From Adiantum capillus-veneris (Eukaryota; Streptophyta; Polypodiopsida; Polypodiales; Pteridaceae): a DNA stretch of 64,000 nt. The notes below the pieces were generated by a model, which worked only from the letters and a program-made list of their open reading frames with translations, was not told where the DNA came from and did not search any database. Every line of letters starts with the position of its first letter. Positions within the stretch are counted from its first letter, which is position 1. This document shows, in pieces, positions 9,521-18,709 of the stretch. The position numbers were made by a program, and so were the translations under genes. The DNA is taken from positions 74,570,872 through 74,634,871 of the forward strand of contig CM043953.1 in the NCBI GenBank assembly GCA_014529385.2. The letters run 5' to 3'.

Positions 9521-12500
9521 ATGGCCTTCCCTAATTTTTATGGTAAGCCTGGGGAGGTTGCTCCAGACTTTTTGGATAATTTGGAAATGGCCTTTCTGGT
9601 ATCGGGAAGGGATGACGAAGCTACTAAGTTAAGGGCCTTTCCTTTGGTCTTGAGGGAAGGTGCAAAATTATGGTATCAAACTTTGGCACCTGAAGAAAGA
9701 AGAGACTGGGAGTCCTTAAAGATGGCCTTCATTGAAGAATTTCGCCGCCATGAGCCTCTAGAGGAGATATGGAGACAGCTCTTAGAGCTACGCCAAACAT
9801 CACCCAATGACTATAGAAGCTATGAAGGAAAGTTTTCCAACCTGTGGGAGAAATGGTGTGCATCACTAGGTGAAGGAGAAAGGGCACCAGAATGCCTAAA
9901 GAAGGACTGTTTCCTGGCAGGGCTTTACCCCATCCTTCGAGAAAAGGTAAAAGGTAAATTCCCAGATACCTTTGATAAAGCTATGACTTATGCAAGGGAG
10001 AAGGATAGGAAGTTAAAATTCCAAGCTCAACTACAAGGGGGAATGGAGCCTCCACCGCTAGCTCAACCTACGGCAAGGGTAGTAGCAGGGACAGGAGCAA
10101 CAGACCAAGAGTCCTCTCAACAAGAATTACTTCAACAAATCACCAATCAACTAGAGAGCCTGTCCATCAATCTGGTTCAAGGTGTAAGGGCTCCCCAGCC
10201 AAGAAATGAACGAAATAGACAAGAAGGACAAAGGCAAGCACGTGAGTACATTTGCTACAACTGTGGAGAGGTAGGTCACGGCATGTATTATTGCCCCCAT
10301 CCACGACGCTATCAAGGAAATGGTAATCAAAGACGGCCTCCTCGCCAGCAAGTCACTCCTCCTCGAGCTAGGCCACTAAATGGACAAAATGCACACGTGG
10401 CTCCACCAATCCAAATATTGAGACCCCCTCCTCCACCACCACAAGCACCAGCAGAGATCCCTCCACTACCATCGGGAGGGGAGGACAGGGCTGTCTCTGT
10501 CATAAGTCTTGACAATGGTAAGGATAAAGGGAAAGAAAAAATGGAGGAAGCTGTTGCCATGCCAATAAAGAGAGTTAGGAGACAAAGAACTGATGAAATG
10601 GAAGTTTCAGAGCCGGATAAAGGGAATGAGGGTTCCTCCCAAGTGATAGGAGACAAGAAAAGGAAGAGTAGGTCAAGGAGGCACATAGGAGTAGAAGACT
10701 TTCCACTTGGGGTAGGATCCATACCTTACGACCTGGTAGCAGATGTGAGTAAGCAAGGACCAAAGATTTCATGGCAGCAACTCCTCCACCTTTCCCCAAA
10801 GATGCGTAGAACCTGGTCTAAGATGGTCAGCACCAGGAGGGCTAAGGCAAAGTCAGTTGGGTCTATTAGTGCAAGAGGCATGAAGGATATCGTGCCAGTC
10901 ATTGATGCAGAGATTAAGAGTCAGCGAGTCTCCAATGTGTACGTAGATGGTGGAGCCGAGATTTGTGTTATGAAAGAGAAATTAATGCACAGGTTGGGTT
11001 TGGAAGTAAACGAGCAAACTTCCTTACAAGCTAAGATGGAAAATAATGTAAGGGTGGCTTGTGTGGGAAAGGTTAATGGAGTGAAGGTTTCAGCTTTTGG
11101 TGTGGCAATCTCAATTGATGCTTATATGATCCCAACTAAGGGGGAGGGCTATCCGCTAATCCTTGGAAGACCTTGGCTTATGGCTATGAAAGCTAGGCAA
11201 GATTGGGAGACAGGTTCCCTTGAGTTGCGACCAAATCATAAGGTAGGTGGCAAGCAACAAAAAATTGTGTATGACATGAAGCAGGGTAGACAACAAGACC
11301 TAGAGATGGAGACTTCTATGGATGAATGGAGCACAAGCAGCTGCTCTTCATCTGATGATGAGTCATCTGAGGATGATTCATCTGAGGAGGATGCTAGCTC
11401 TTTGGAAGTCATGGGTATAATACTGCGAAACCCAGAAGGAGAAGGTGGTCAAGACTCTCTAAACAAGGAAGAAGCCACAGGCTTAGAGGAGATGCTAGCT
11501 AAGGACCTACTAGAAGAAGAGAGAGAACCCTATTTGCAGGTACTAAAGAAGCATGCTGGCCTCTTTATAACTGATTACGAGCACATTAAAGGAGTGACGG
11601 TAACCCAACACCATATCCAATTAAAGGAAGGTGCTAAACCAGTGGTGCAAAGGCTAAGGAGATTAGGGCTAGTGCAACAAGATGCACTCTTAAAAGAAGT
11701 AAAAAGATTACTCAAGGCAGGATTTATCTACCCAGTGGAAGATTCTGAGTGGGTGTCTCCAGTTGTGGTAGCACCAAAGAAAAATGGGAAGTGGAGGGTA
11801 TGTGTGGATTACAAGCCTCTAAACGCAGCCACAAAAAGGGACCATTTTCCTTTGCCTTTTCAAGATGAAATACTAAATGAAGTGGCTGGTCATGAAAGGT
11901 ACACAGTGTGTGATGGGTACTCAGGCTACTTCCAAATCAGAATTGCAGATGAAGACCAAAGAAAGACTACCTTCATAACACCTTGGGGGTGTTTTGCTTA
12001 TAGAGTTATGCCTTTTGGTTTAACTAATGCCCCAGCTACTTTCCAGAGGTTTATGAACTTGGTGTTTCAACCTTACTTTGGTAAGTCCATACGAGTCTTC
12101 ATTGATGATTTTTGCATTTACAGCTCTAGAGAAGTACATCTGTCCAAGGTTGATGAAGGTTTCACCCGTCTGGCCCAATTGGGTGGGCAATTGAATAAAG
12201 ACAAGTGCCACATAGGTGAGAGCAAGGTCACTCTACTAGGCCATGTTGTGTCTCAAGATGGTATTGAGGCTGACCCTGAAAAGGTAAAGACATTGTTAGC
12301 TTTACCTACTCCTTCAAACGTGAAGCAACTAGTCTCCTTCATTCAAAAGGTTCGCTACATGGGACGATTCATACATCTCCTTTCTCAGGCAATCTATCCT
12401 TTGCAGCAGCTCACTAAACACACTACATTGACATGGAGTGAGGAGGGTGAAAGGTGCTTTCAAGAAGTTAAAACCATTTTGAGCTCATTGCCTGTCGTCC

Positions 12501-13795
12501 TACAACCCACATGGGGTGAATTATTCTATGTAAATCTTAGTGTAGGTCCAGAAGCTCTAGGAGCTGTCTTGATGCAAAAAGACCCAAAGACATCTCTCAT
12601 GAGACCAGTCTACTTCTCTAGTAGAGTGATGACAGCTGCTGCAAGGGGTTTCAGCGCAACTGAGCAATTGGTGCTAGCTCTTAAGTTTGCAGTGGAGAAG
12701 TTTCGGGCTTACTTACTTCCGAGACAATTTGTGGTGATCACAACTGAGGAGGTTTTTCCATATGCCCTACAACACATGGAATTGTCTCAAAGAATAGCAA
12801 AGTGGGTGGTGCAGCTTCAAGAGTTTGACTACACACTACAAGTAGAGGATTCCACCCGTGCTTGTTTGGCAGATGTCCTCACACAAAGGTGTTATGAGAA
12901 GGCCAAGAAAGAGGCACCTAGTAAGGTACCGCCTATCCCGGAGCCTGAAGTTCTACTGGGAGCACACAATCTGTATTTTGATGGGGCTTACAAGAGGACC
13001 AAAGACAAGGCATCAGCAGGCATAGTAATATTAGGTCAAGAGAAGGAGAAGATCTTTGCAAAAGGGTTTCATCTAAAAGAGGTTCATTCTAACAATGAGG
13101 CAGAGTACCATGCCCTTGTTTTAGGGTTGCAATGTTGTCTTTCTCAGGGCATCACAAAGCTAAATGTTTTTGGTGACTCCATGTTGATTGTTAAGCAAAT
13201 GGTTTGTGTATGGGCCTGTAAAAATGACAAATTGTCTGTTAAGATGAGGGAAGCAAAGGCCTTGTTGAAGGGTTTTAAAGAAGTTCGAGTGCACTTTGTA
13301 CGTAGAGATCAAAATAGAGAAGCAGATGCCTTAGCAGGTGAAGAACTACAAACTCTCATAGTAGGTGCTATCCTTGTGAAAAGTCCTTTATACCAGGGAA
13401 AGGAGGAGCTGCATGATTTAATTTACTTTCTTGAGCATTGTGAAGCACCCTCTGGTATGAGTAAAAGTGAACGTAGGTGGCTGGCAAAAAAGGCTACCAT
13501 CTATAGCTTAGTGAATGAGGACTTGTATTGTAGAGGGAAAGATGTTGTCTTAAGGAGAGTTCTTGCATCCCAAGAGATAAAGGATATTTTGTTTAGTTGT
13601 CATGAAGGTGTGTGTGGTGGACACTTTGCACAAGAGATTACTAGCAGAAAGATTTTACAAGCAGGGTTCACGTGGCCAAGCCTCCATCGAGATGTACAAC
13701 ATTGGTGCCGCACATGTGAGGTTTGCCAAAAAGCTGGACCAAGGCGTCCTACCCATGAAAATCAGCATCCAATCAAAACCTATGGGGCCATTTGA
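9521..13795 (+). CDS. Tat-lineage Ty3 Gag-Pol polyprotein (through integrase zinc finger), element B
   Basis: A long frame, from ATG 9521 (MAFPNFYGKPGE), with domains in order. Gag comes first (GAKLWYQTLAPEERRDW, FIEEFRR), then a CCHC knuckle (CYNCGEVGHGMYYC). A retropepsin-like segment has DGGA in place of DSG/DTG, plus LILGRPW. RT retains the catalytic pair in FIDDF (canonical Y/FxDD) and the MPFGLTNAPATFQ motif. A degenerate first RNase H has Asn in place of its first catalytic Asp (FYVNLSVG). A complete second, archaeal-type RNase H follows (FDGAY, NNEAEYHAL, FGDSM, NREADAL). The integrase HHCC zinc finger (CHEGVCGGHF, CRTCEVC) comes last. Dual RNase H defines the plant Tat lineage. The frame stops at 13795 because of a probable one-base insertion in AAAA near 13776-13779; the integrase core continues in another frame. 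Confidence 0.92.
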   Translation: MAFPNFYGKPGEVAPDFLDNLEMAFLVSGRDDEATKLRAFPLVLREGAKLWYQTLAPEERRDWESLKMAFIEEFRRHEPLEEIWRQLLELRQTSPNDYRSYEGKFSNLWEKWCASLGEGERAPECLKKDCFLAGLYPILREKVKGKFPDTFDKAMTYAREKDRKLKFQAQLQGGMEPPPLAQPTARVVAGTGATDQESSQQELLQQITNQLESLSINLVQGVRAPQPRNERNRQEGQRQAREYICYNCGEVGHGMYYCPHPRRYQGNGNQRRPPRQQVTPPRARPLNGQNAHVAPPIQILRPPPPPPQAPAEIPPLPSGGEDRAVSVISLDNGKDKGKEKMEEAVAMPIKRVRRQRTDEMEVSEPDKGNEGSSQVIGDKKRKSRSRRHIGVEDFPLGVGSIPYDLVADVSKQGPKISWQQLLHLSPKMRRTWSKMVSTRRAKAKSVGSISARGMKDIVPVIDAEIKSQRVSNVYVDGGAEICVMKEKLMHRLGLEVNEQTSLQAKMENNVRVACVGKVNGVKVSAFGVAISIDAYMIPTKGEGYPLILGRPWLMAMKARQDWETGSLELRPNHKVGGKQQKIVYDMKQGRQQDLEMETSMDEWSTSSCSSSDDESSEDDSSEEDASSLEVMGIILRNPEGEGGQDSLNKEEATGLEEMLAKDLLEEEREPYLQVLKKHAGLFITDYEHIKGVTVTQHHIQLKEGAKPVVQRLRRLGLVQQDALLKEVKRLLKAGFIYPVEDSEWVSPVVVAPKKNGKWRVCVDYKPLNAATKRDHFPLPFQDEILNEVAGHERYTVCDGYSGYFQIRIADEDQRKTTFITPWGCFAYRVMPFGLTNAPATFQRFMNLVFQPYFGKSIRVFIDDFCIYSSREVHLSKVDEGFTRLAQLGGQLNKDKCHIGESKVTLLGHVVSQDGIEADPEKVKTLLALPTPSNVKQLVSFIQKVRYMGRFIHLLSQAIYPLQQLTKHTTLTWSEEGERCFQEVKTILSSLPVVLQPTWGELFYVNLSVGPEALGAVLMQKDPKTSLMRPVYFSSRVMTAAARGFSATEQLVLALKFAVEKFRAYLLPRQFVVITTEEVFPYALQHMELSQRIAKWVVQLQEFDYTLQVEDSTRACLADVLTQRCYEKAKKEAPSKVPPIPEPEVLLGAHNLYFDGAYKRTKDKASAGIVILGQEKEKIFAKGFHLKEVHSNNEAEYHALVLGLQCCLSQGITKLNVFGDSMLIVKQMVCVWACKNDKLSVKMREAKALLKGFKEVRVHFVRRDQNREADALAGEELQTLIVGAILVKSPLYQGKEELHDLIYFLEHCEAPSGMSKSERRWLAKKATIYSLVNEDLYCRGKDVVLRRVLASQEIKDILFSCHEGVCGGHFAQEITSRKILQAGFTWPSLHRDVQHWCRTCEVCQKAGPRRPTHENQHPIKTYGAI

Positions 13796-14612
13796 AAAAT
13801 GGGGGATAGATGCAATAGGGCCACTACCTTGCACTCAATCAGGGAAGGAATACATCATTATGGGGGTGGAGTACATGACCAGATGGGCGAAAGCTCGTCC
13901 CACAAAGTGCATCATAGCCAAGGACGTGAGTGATTTCATTTTTGAATGCCTTTGTTGCCGTTTTGGCACACCTTTGGAGATTCTCTCGTTTAGGGGACCG
14001 GGATTTCGAGCTGATTTAGTCGGGCAATTGATGAGCAGGTTAAAAATCAAGCGCAGGCACTCTACACCATACTACCCTCAGTGCAATGGTCTTGTGGAAA
14101 AGGTAAATGGTCTTATATGTAAAATCATCACTAAGCAAGTGCATTTACATCCTAAGGCATGGGACAAACACCTAGATGCAGCACTTTGGGCCTACAGAAC
14201 ATCCTTTAAAACATCCTTGGGGTATACACCTTTTCACTTGGTTTACGGGCAAGAGGCACTATTGCCTATAGAAGTGGAGCTAGCGAGCCTCCGAGTTCTA
14301 AAAGCACATCAAGGGGATAGTCAAGAGAAGCAGGTGGAAGGAAGAATCATTGATTTGGAGAGGTTAGGGCTAGATCGAGAGTCAGCAGTGAAGTACTATG
14401 CAGCCCAGGCAGAGAAGAAACGAAAGAAGTTCAATCGCAACCTTATCAAGAAAGGTATCAAGGAAGGTTCTTTAGTGCTCAGATACGACAATCGCTTTGA
14501 TCGCAGGAAGGATGGTAAGTTCTTGCTTAAGTGGGAAGGCACTTTTGTAGTGATACAGAGGTTCTCAAATGGTAGTTACCAACTAGGTGACCTAGATGGT
14601 AAGGTACATTAG
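13780..14612 (+). pseudogene. Integrase catalytic core and C-terminal domain, element B (frame-shifted)
   Basis: In the alternative frame after the pol stop, the integrase core is clear. The first Asp is in WGIDAIGP and the Glu in NGLVEKVNG, followed by WAYRTSFKTSLGYTPFHLVYG and a C-terminal GPY/F-like segment (LLKWEGTFVVIQRFSNGSYQLGDLDG). The second catalytic Asp is absent: the site reads LSFRGPGF where the family has Ser-Asp before the conserved Gly-Pro-x-Phe. With the upstream frameshift, this copy should not integrate by itself. No chromodomain follows, as expected for Tat elements. Confidence 0.88.
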
Positions 14613-15058
14613 ACCCCGGTAAATGGTTGGCGATTGAAGGCCTACCAATGACGTCTTTCACAGCCATATGCTGGTGAAATCAATGCTAAGGATGGTTCAG
14701 AGGAGAGCTCATCATATTCGAGCTCCAACTAAGGTAACAATCATGTACATAGTCGTTTAAAAAAAAAAAGAGACAAGACAAAAAAAAAAAAGGAAAAAAA
14801 GAGAAGAAAAAAAGAAAAAAAGAGAATGCTACCAGTGAAAGCGGATATTGACAATGGATGGGGTATGGCTTTCAAGGGTCTAGGAGACCAGTTGTTAGTC
14901 ATGGATGGATACAATTATTCATCAAAAAGGACTAAACAGGGTGCATCAGCCAAGAAAGCAGTAACATGGCAAATTCAATTGGTACCAGGTGGGTAAGTAT
15001 TCAAGAGAACCCTATTGTAGCACAACCTACAGCTAGAGGCATCAAATACCTCTAGCTT
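14613..15058 (+). other. 3' untranslated internal region of element B
   Basis: No gene. It contains an A-rich, G-interrupted tract at about 14758-14825 and otherwise unremarkable sequence between the integrase and the polypurine tract. Confidence 0.6.
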
Positions 15059-15074
15059 AAGGGGGAGGGCTATA
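15059..15074 (+). promoter_or_regulatory. Polypurine tract of element B
   Basis: AAGGGGGAGGGC followed by TATA stands immediately before a TG dinucleotide opening the 3' LTR. It is the expected RNase-H-resistant primer for plus-strand synthesis. Confidence 0.8.
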
Positions 15075-15365
15075 TGATGCATGGTTTTTAGGACCCCTTC
15101 TGAAGATGCAATAAAGGCACAGTCAGTTGTTGGGGAGATGAGGATACTCTAGTCCAAGGGATCTCGAAAGAGAAGAAAAATCTACTTCACAAGCACCAAA
15201 GAGTAAAAAGTGCCATGGACAGAAGATACGTGGGAACGAGCTCTTATGCATGCCTACAACCTATATTTTACAGAATAGCCCATTCTAGGTGTGAATTTCT
15301 AGTGAAATTTACACGAGGATGTTCGTGTGGACTCACACCACAGCATACTCCGTTTTCACTTTTTG

Positions 15366-15496
15366 CCGACAGTAAATATTTTTTACCACAGTAAATATTT
15401 TTTTCCTACAATAAATATTTTTCATCTACATGGTAAATACAAATCACTTTTTACCTACAATAACTTTTTTTACCCATGGTAAATATTTTTTATTGC
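15366..15496 (+). repeat. AT-rich tandem short repeat in LTR
   Basis: Five or so imperfect copies of a unit resembling ACAGTAAATATTTTTTACC, about 20-30 bp each, lie within the LTR. No coding content. Confidence 0.7.
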
Positions 15497-15997
15497 ACCA
15501 TAAGTATTTGGTAGGTAACAGTTCACTGTTACTAGAAGCAGTGATTGGGCATCAACAATGCAGTTACAGGAGGAGAAAAGGGGAAAATCTTATGGTAAAG
15601 GTGAGTCAACAAGGATAAAGACTTTTGAGTTGAAAAGAGACATGCTGATTTTTTCAAAGAACACATGTCAAAAGAAGCCATGGTTGAGGATTTTTTGAGA
15701 ATTTGATATTCAGGAGGACCCAGCTGCCACCTCCCCCCCGCAGGTCCCCCCCTGACATGTGCAGAACCTCCAGTTTCAACAGCTACCTACCTGCTCTTAA
15801 ATGCTGGTCAAGGCCTTATCCCCATGTGTCACAATCAGAAAAATCAGCTTTTATCCTCCCCTCTCACATCACTCTAGAGAATATCTTGATGGTGACATAT
15901 CAGGTGACCTCAATCTGTTGACCACCCTAAGCAAAAAGTAACCCCAATCAGCGGATTTAAGCATGTTTATCGCTAATCCTAAACCCTCTCAGAAACC

Positions 15998-16005
15998 TAT
16001 ATAAG
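15998..16005 (+). promoter_or_regulatory. TATA box of element B LTR
   Basis: TATATAAG in the context AACCTATATAAGGAGGCC is a strong plant TATA box. Transcription would start about 30 bp downstream, near the CTCACTC-rich stretch at about 16015-16035. A related AAATAAGGAGTCTTCTCTC copy occurs near 16147. Confidence 0.6.
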
Positions 16006-16480
16006 GAGGCCTTCTCTCACTCAAAACCAACACTTCACCCACGTCACCAAGCAATGAAGCTATGACGACATTGCTCACAACGAGGAGCTATGGATGGAGC
16101 CCTACTCTCTCTCCCTCTATTATGCTACATTACTAGCCCTAAAACCTAAATAAGGAGTCTTCTCTCATGCTCCATGGCCACCATCCTCGCCATCATTCTC
16201 TAAGGTATTGATGTGTTGCTAGTAGGATCATACCTACTTGCTGGGTTGATTGTTTTTGACAAGGGATTATGCCATCCTTGGCTTGCTTCTCTATATCCTT
16301 GTTATGTATGATCAGATGCCGTTGTATTGTTAAGCTGATGTCTTGTGTATATATATGCTACATAAGGTCCCTAAGCTTCGTTTCTATGTGTTTTGCCATA
16401 TGTTTTGATGCCATCATAATGCCAGAAGTCTCACTTGCCTATGTGCACTATGTGTGAGGTCCCTAAACCTCTTAATTTAG

Positions 16481-17562
16481 GGTGGTGCCCCCTTTGTTTT
16501 GTTCTTTGCTTGTTTGTATGAGGCGTGGTTTGTGGAGTGTGCACGAGTACAGAGGCCACCCGATTGCAGTGCTCTTTTTCCCGCTATCAAGGTGATAGTA
16601 GCAAGCGTATGTATCTTGGCGCGTTTGTAGTCTCTGTTGGAGGTCCCATCATTGCATAGCTCCAATGACCAACAAAATTATCAATCTGGAGGGATGAGCT
16701 ACCTGGCTAGGGCATAGAAACACTCACACAATTAGTGAGCTAATCATGGAAACATGAATGGTTAACTCTATGAGGTGAGCTTCTCGGCCTATGGAGGAGC
16801 TAAGCTATAGTGAAGTGCAATCTCCACATCCACTTCTCTTCACCTCCAATCAACCCAATCACACACACTACGATTGCAAGATGCACACAACACTAATTCT
16901 ATCACGCATCACACTAATCGCAGGTACACACACATAGATCTATCAAGCACCACACCCCAATCAAACCTACATGCACACACAAGCAAAAGGGGGCAATTAC
17001 ACAAGATTAGAGAGGGATTAACCACTAATTAGTTAAGATCTAGCTAATCTAAGCATCATAGACAATCATAAGAAGCATAGGGAAAGAGAATGAATCATTG
17101 ATTAGTGTTAATCAAGTCTCATGAGCAAGGAGAATCTCAAGGACTCCATAGCCACACACCTCAAGAGCTCTCACCAAAGAGTGCTCTCAACAAATGAGCT
17201 TGAGCACCCTAATTTCTTTTACACACTCTCTTATATACCTAGGGTAAAAATATGCAATGTTCGGGCACCCAAGGCCTTTAGGACTCCACCACTTACTGAA
17301 TCTGCTACCTAGGTACACTAACTGACTTGTTCTTTACATCTTGGAACTCCCATCAAGCCCGTAACACATTAGGAATATTATAATGGCTTGAAATAAATCA
17401 AAAATTTACAATACGTGACCATTTTGGGAAAACGTGGAAAATGTGTAACTCCAATCTTCACTGCTTCTTTGTGATCATTCTCAATGTGCATTAGTATGTC
17501 TTCGGTCTTTAGCACATTCTGTTAAAGTGACGTTGACTCAGTTAACATTCCCCCCTTCCGAT
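16481..17562 (-). mobile_element. Minus-strand LTR-like block with polypurine tract
   Basis: On the minus strand, a polypurine tract (AAGGGGGGAATG, top-strand 17549-17561) is followed by TG and about 1 kb of non-coding sequence. That sequence contains a block (top strand about 16650-16720) similar in reverse orientation to the LTR at 196-300. This suggests the 3' polypurine tract plus LTR, or a solo LTR, of a related element inserted in the opposite direction. The borders and the family assignment are uncertain. Confidence 0.4.
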
Positions 17563-18413
17563 TTTAGTGCCCGTCCTCTGGCACTGTTGAAAAGTGGTCG
17601 TGGAGACTGTGGAAGGTTTTCTATTGGTTGTTGATGGGCTGATTGTCTTCATTTGTCATTGAATTTGTTGATGAGGTTCAATCTGTTGCAGCATCTTCAT
17701 TGGTCCGAATATGTATGATGTGAGAGATGATGCTGCATTTGTCCGTCGTAATATCATAATGAGGAGGCTTCTGTTTATTCATGAAAAGTATGTACAAGGG
17801 AAGTAGCATTATGAGGTTCTAAATTAGGGTCTAATACCTGGATGATCAAAGGGAAAAAAACCCAGTCGGGAAAAAAATGCCTTTGGGATGCGCGCATTAT
17901 TGGAGTACTTATTAGCATGGGAAATATTAATAAAGTACTCAAGGGATTATTTGCTGATAGATATGGAATTAAAGAAGGTAGCAAATATGAGAGGGTAGCA
18001 TGATGGAACATTGGTTTGCCTATTGTAGTCCACTCAAGGTGCATGGGTGGAAGCAAAAAAGAGTGTCTAATGCATATGTCCAGTGATGGAACATCCTATA
18101 TATGCATACACAGAACTACATGGAAAACAATATGCTATGCAAGAAGGATTTTGAGGGGTTATTCAGAAAGATGGTGTAGCTATAAAAGCATATGACATGG
18201 CTTTGCCAGCTGACACTCCTTTAAGAATGGTTTTTTTTTAACGAGGATATGTGCTCTCCTCTTACTGTGCACTGTGCGTGAGTGTTGGACTCTACGACAC
18301 TCTGCCACTTGTAAGTTAAAAGACTTAGATTCTTATGCTCATCTCATCCAGCATGAGCAACATGACTTAGATATGCTCAACTCTTCCATCTTGAGTGTAA
18401 GCCTAATAACTAC
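17563..18413. other. No recognisable gene
   Basis: About 850 bp of AT-rich sequence with only short frames and no domain. It forms the left flank of the giant putative transposon. Confidence 0.5.
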
Positions 18414-18433
18414 GACTAAGACCATATTAGGTA
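18414..18433 (+). repeat. Left terminal inverted repeat with GACT flank
   Basis: AAGACCATATTAGGTA at 18418-18433 is exactly the reverse complement of 57194-57209. Similarity continues inward imperfectly for about 15-20 bp (GGTAAAAATCTC here against GGGAAAATCCC on the other end). GACT lies immediately outside both ends (18414-18417 and 57210-57213) in the same orientation, as a 4-bp target-site duplication would. The transposase gene lies just inside. Confidence 0.65.
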
Positions 18434-18709
18434 TTTTGGTAAAAATCTCACATTATGGGAATCTCCAAATCGACTAAATTCATGTAATTTGGGAATTTTC
18501 CACTTAAAGTGGGAAAAATTGAGGTGTGTGGTTAGTAAATAAAGTGAAAATCTCATAGGATTGTGGTGTTGATAAACACCAAAAGTCAAGAGGATGTACA
18601 ACACATGGATTTGAATAATAACTATAAATTACATAAAACAAAGGAAGATACAAAAAAGATTTTGTTTACAAACTGACTAGTATAGTCACAATAGAAGCTC
18701 CACATAATT

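Larger units (their letters stand above)
15075..16480 (+). mobile_element. 3' LTR of element B (right end approximate)
   Basis: This begins with TGATGCATGG just after the polypurine tract. It contains an AT-rich short repeat (15366-15496), a C-rich block near 15717-15750 and a TATA box (15998-16005), as expected of an LTR promoter. The matching 5' LTR was not found upstream of 9.5 kb, so the right border is only estimated and could lie anywhere from about 16.2 to 16.5 kb. The element's 5' part seems lost or too diverged to see. Confidence 0.55.

Noticed and set aside
16481-16720. Primer binding site in TAGGGTGGTGCCCCC near 16.48 kb
   Set aside because: Only TGGTGCC matches; the rest of the tRNA-complementary sequence is missing.
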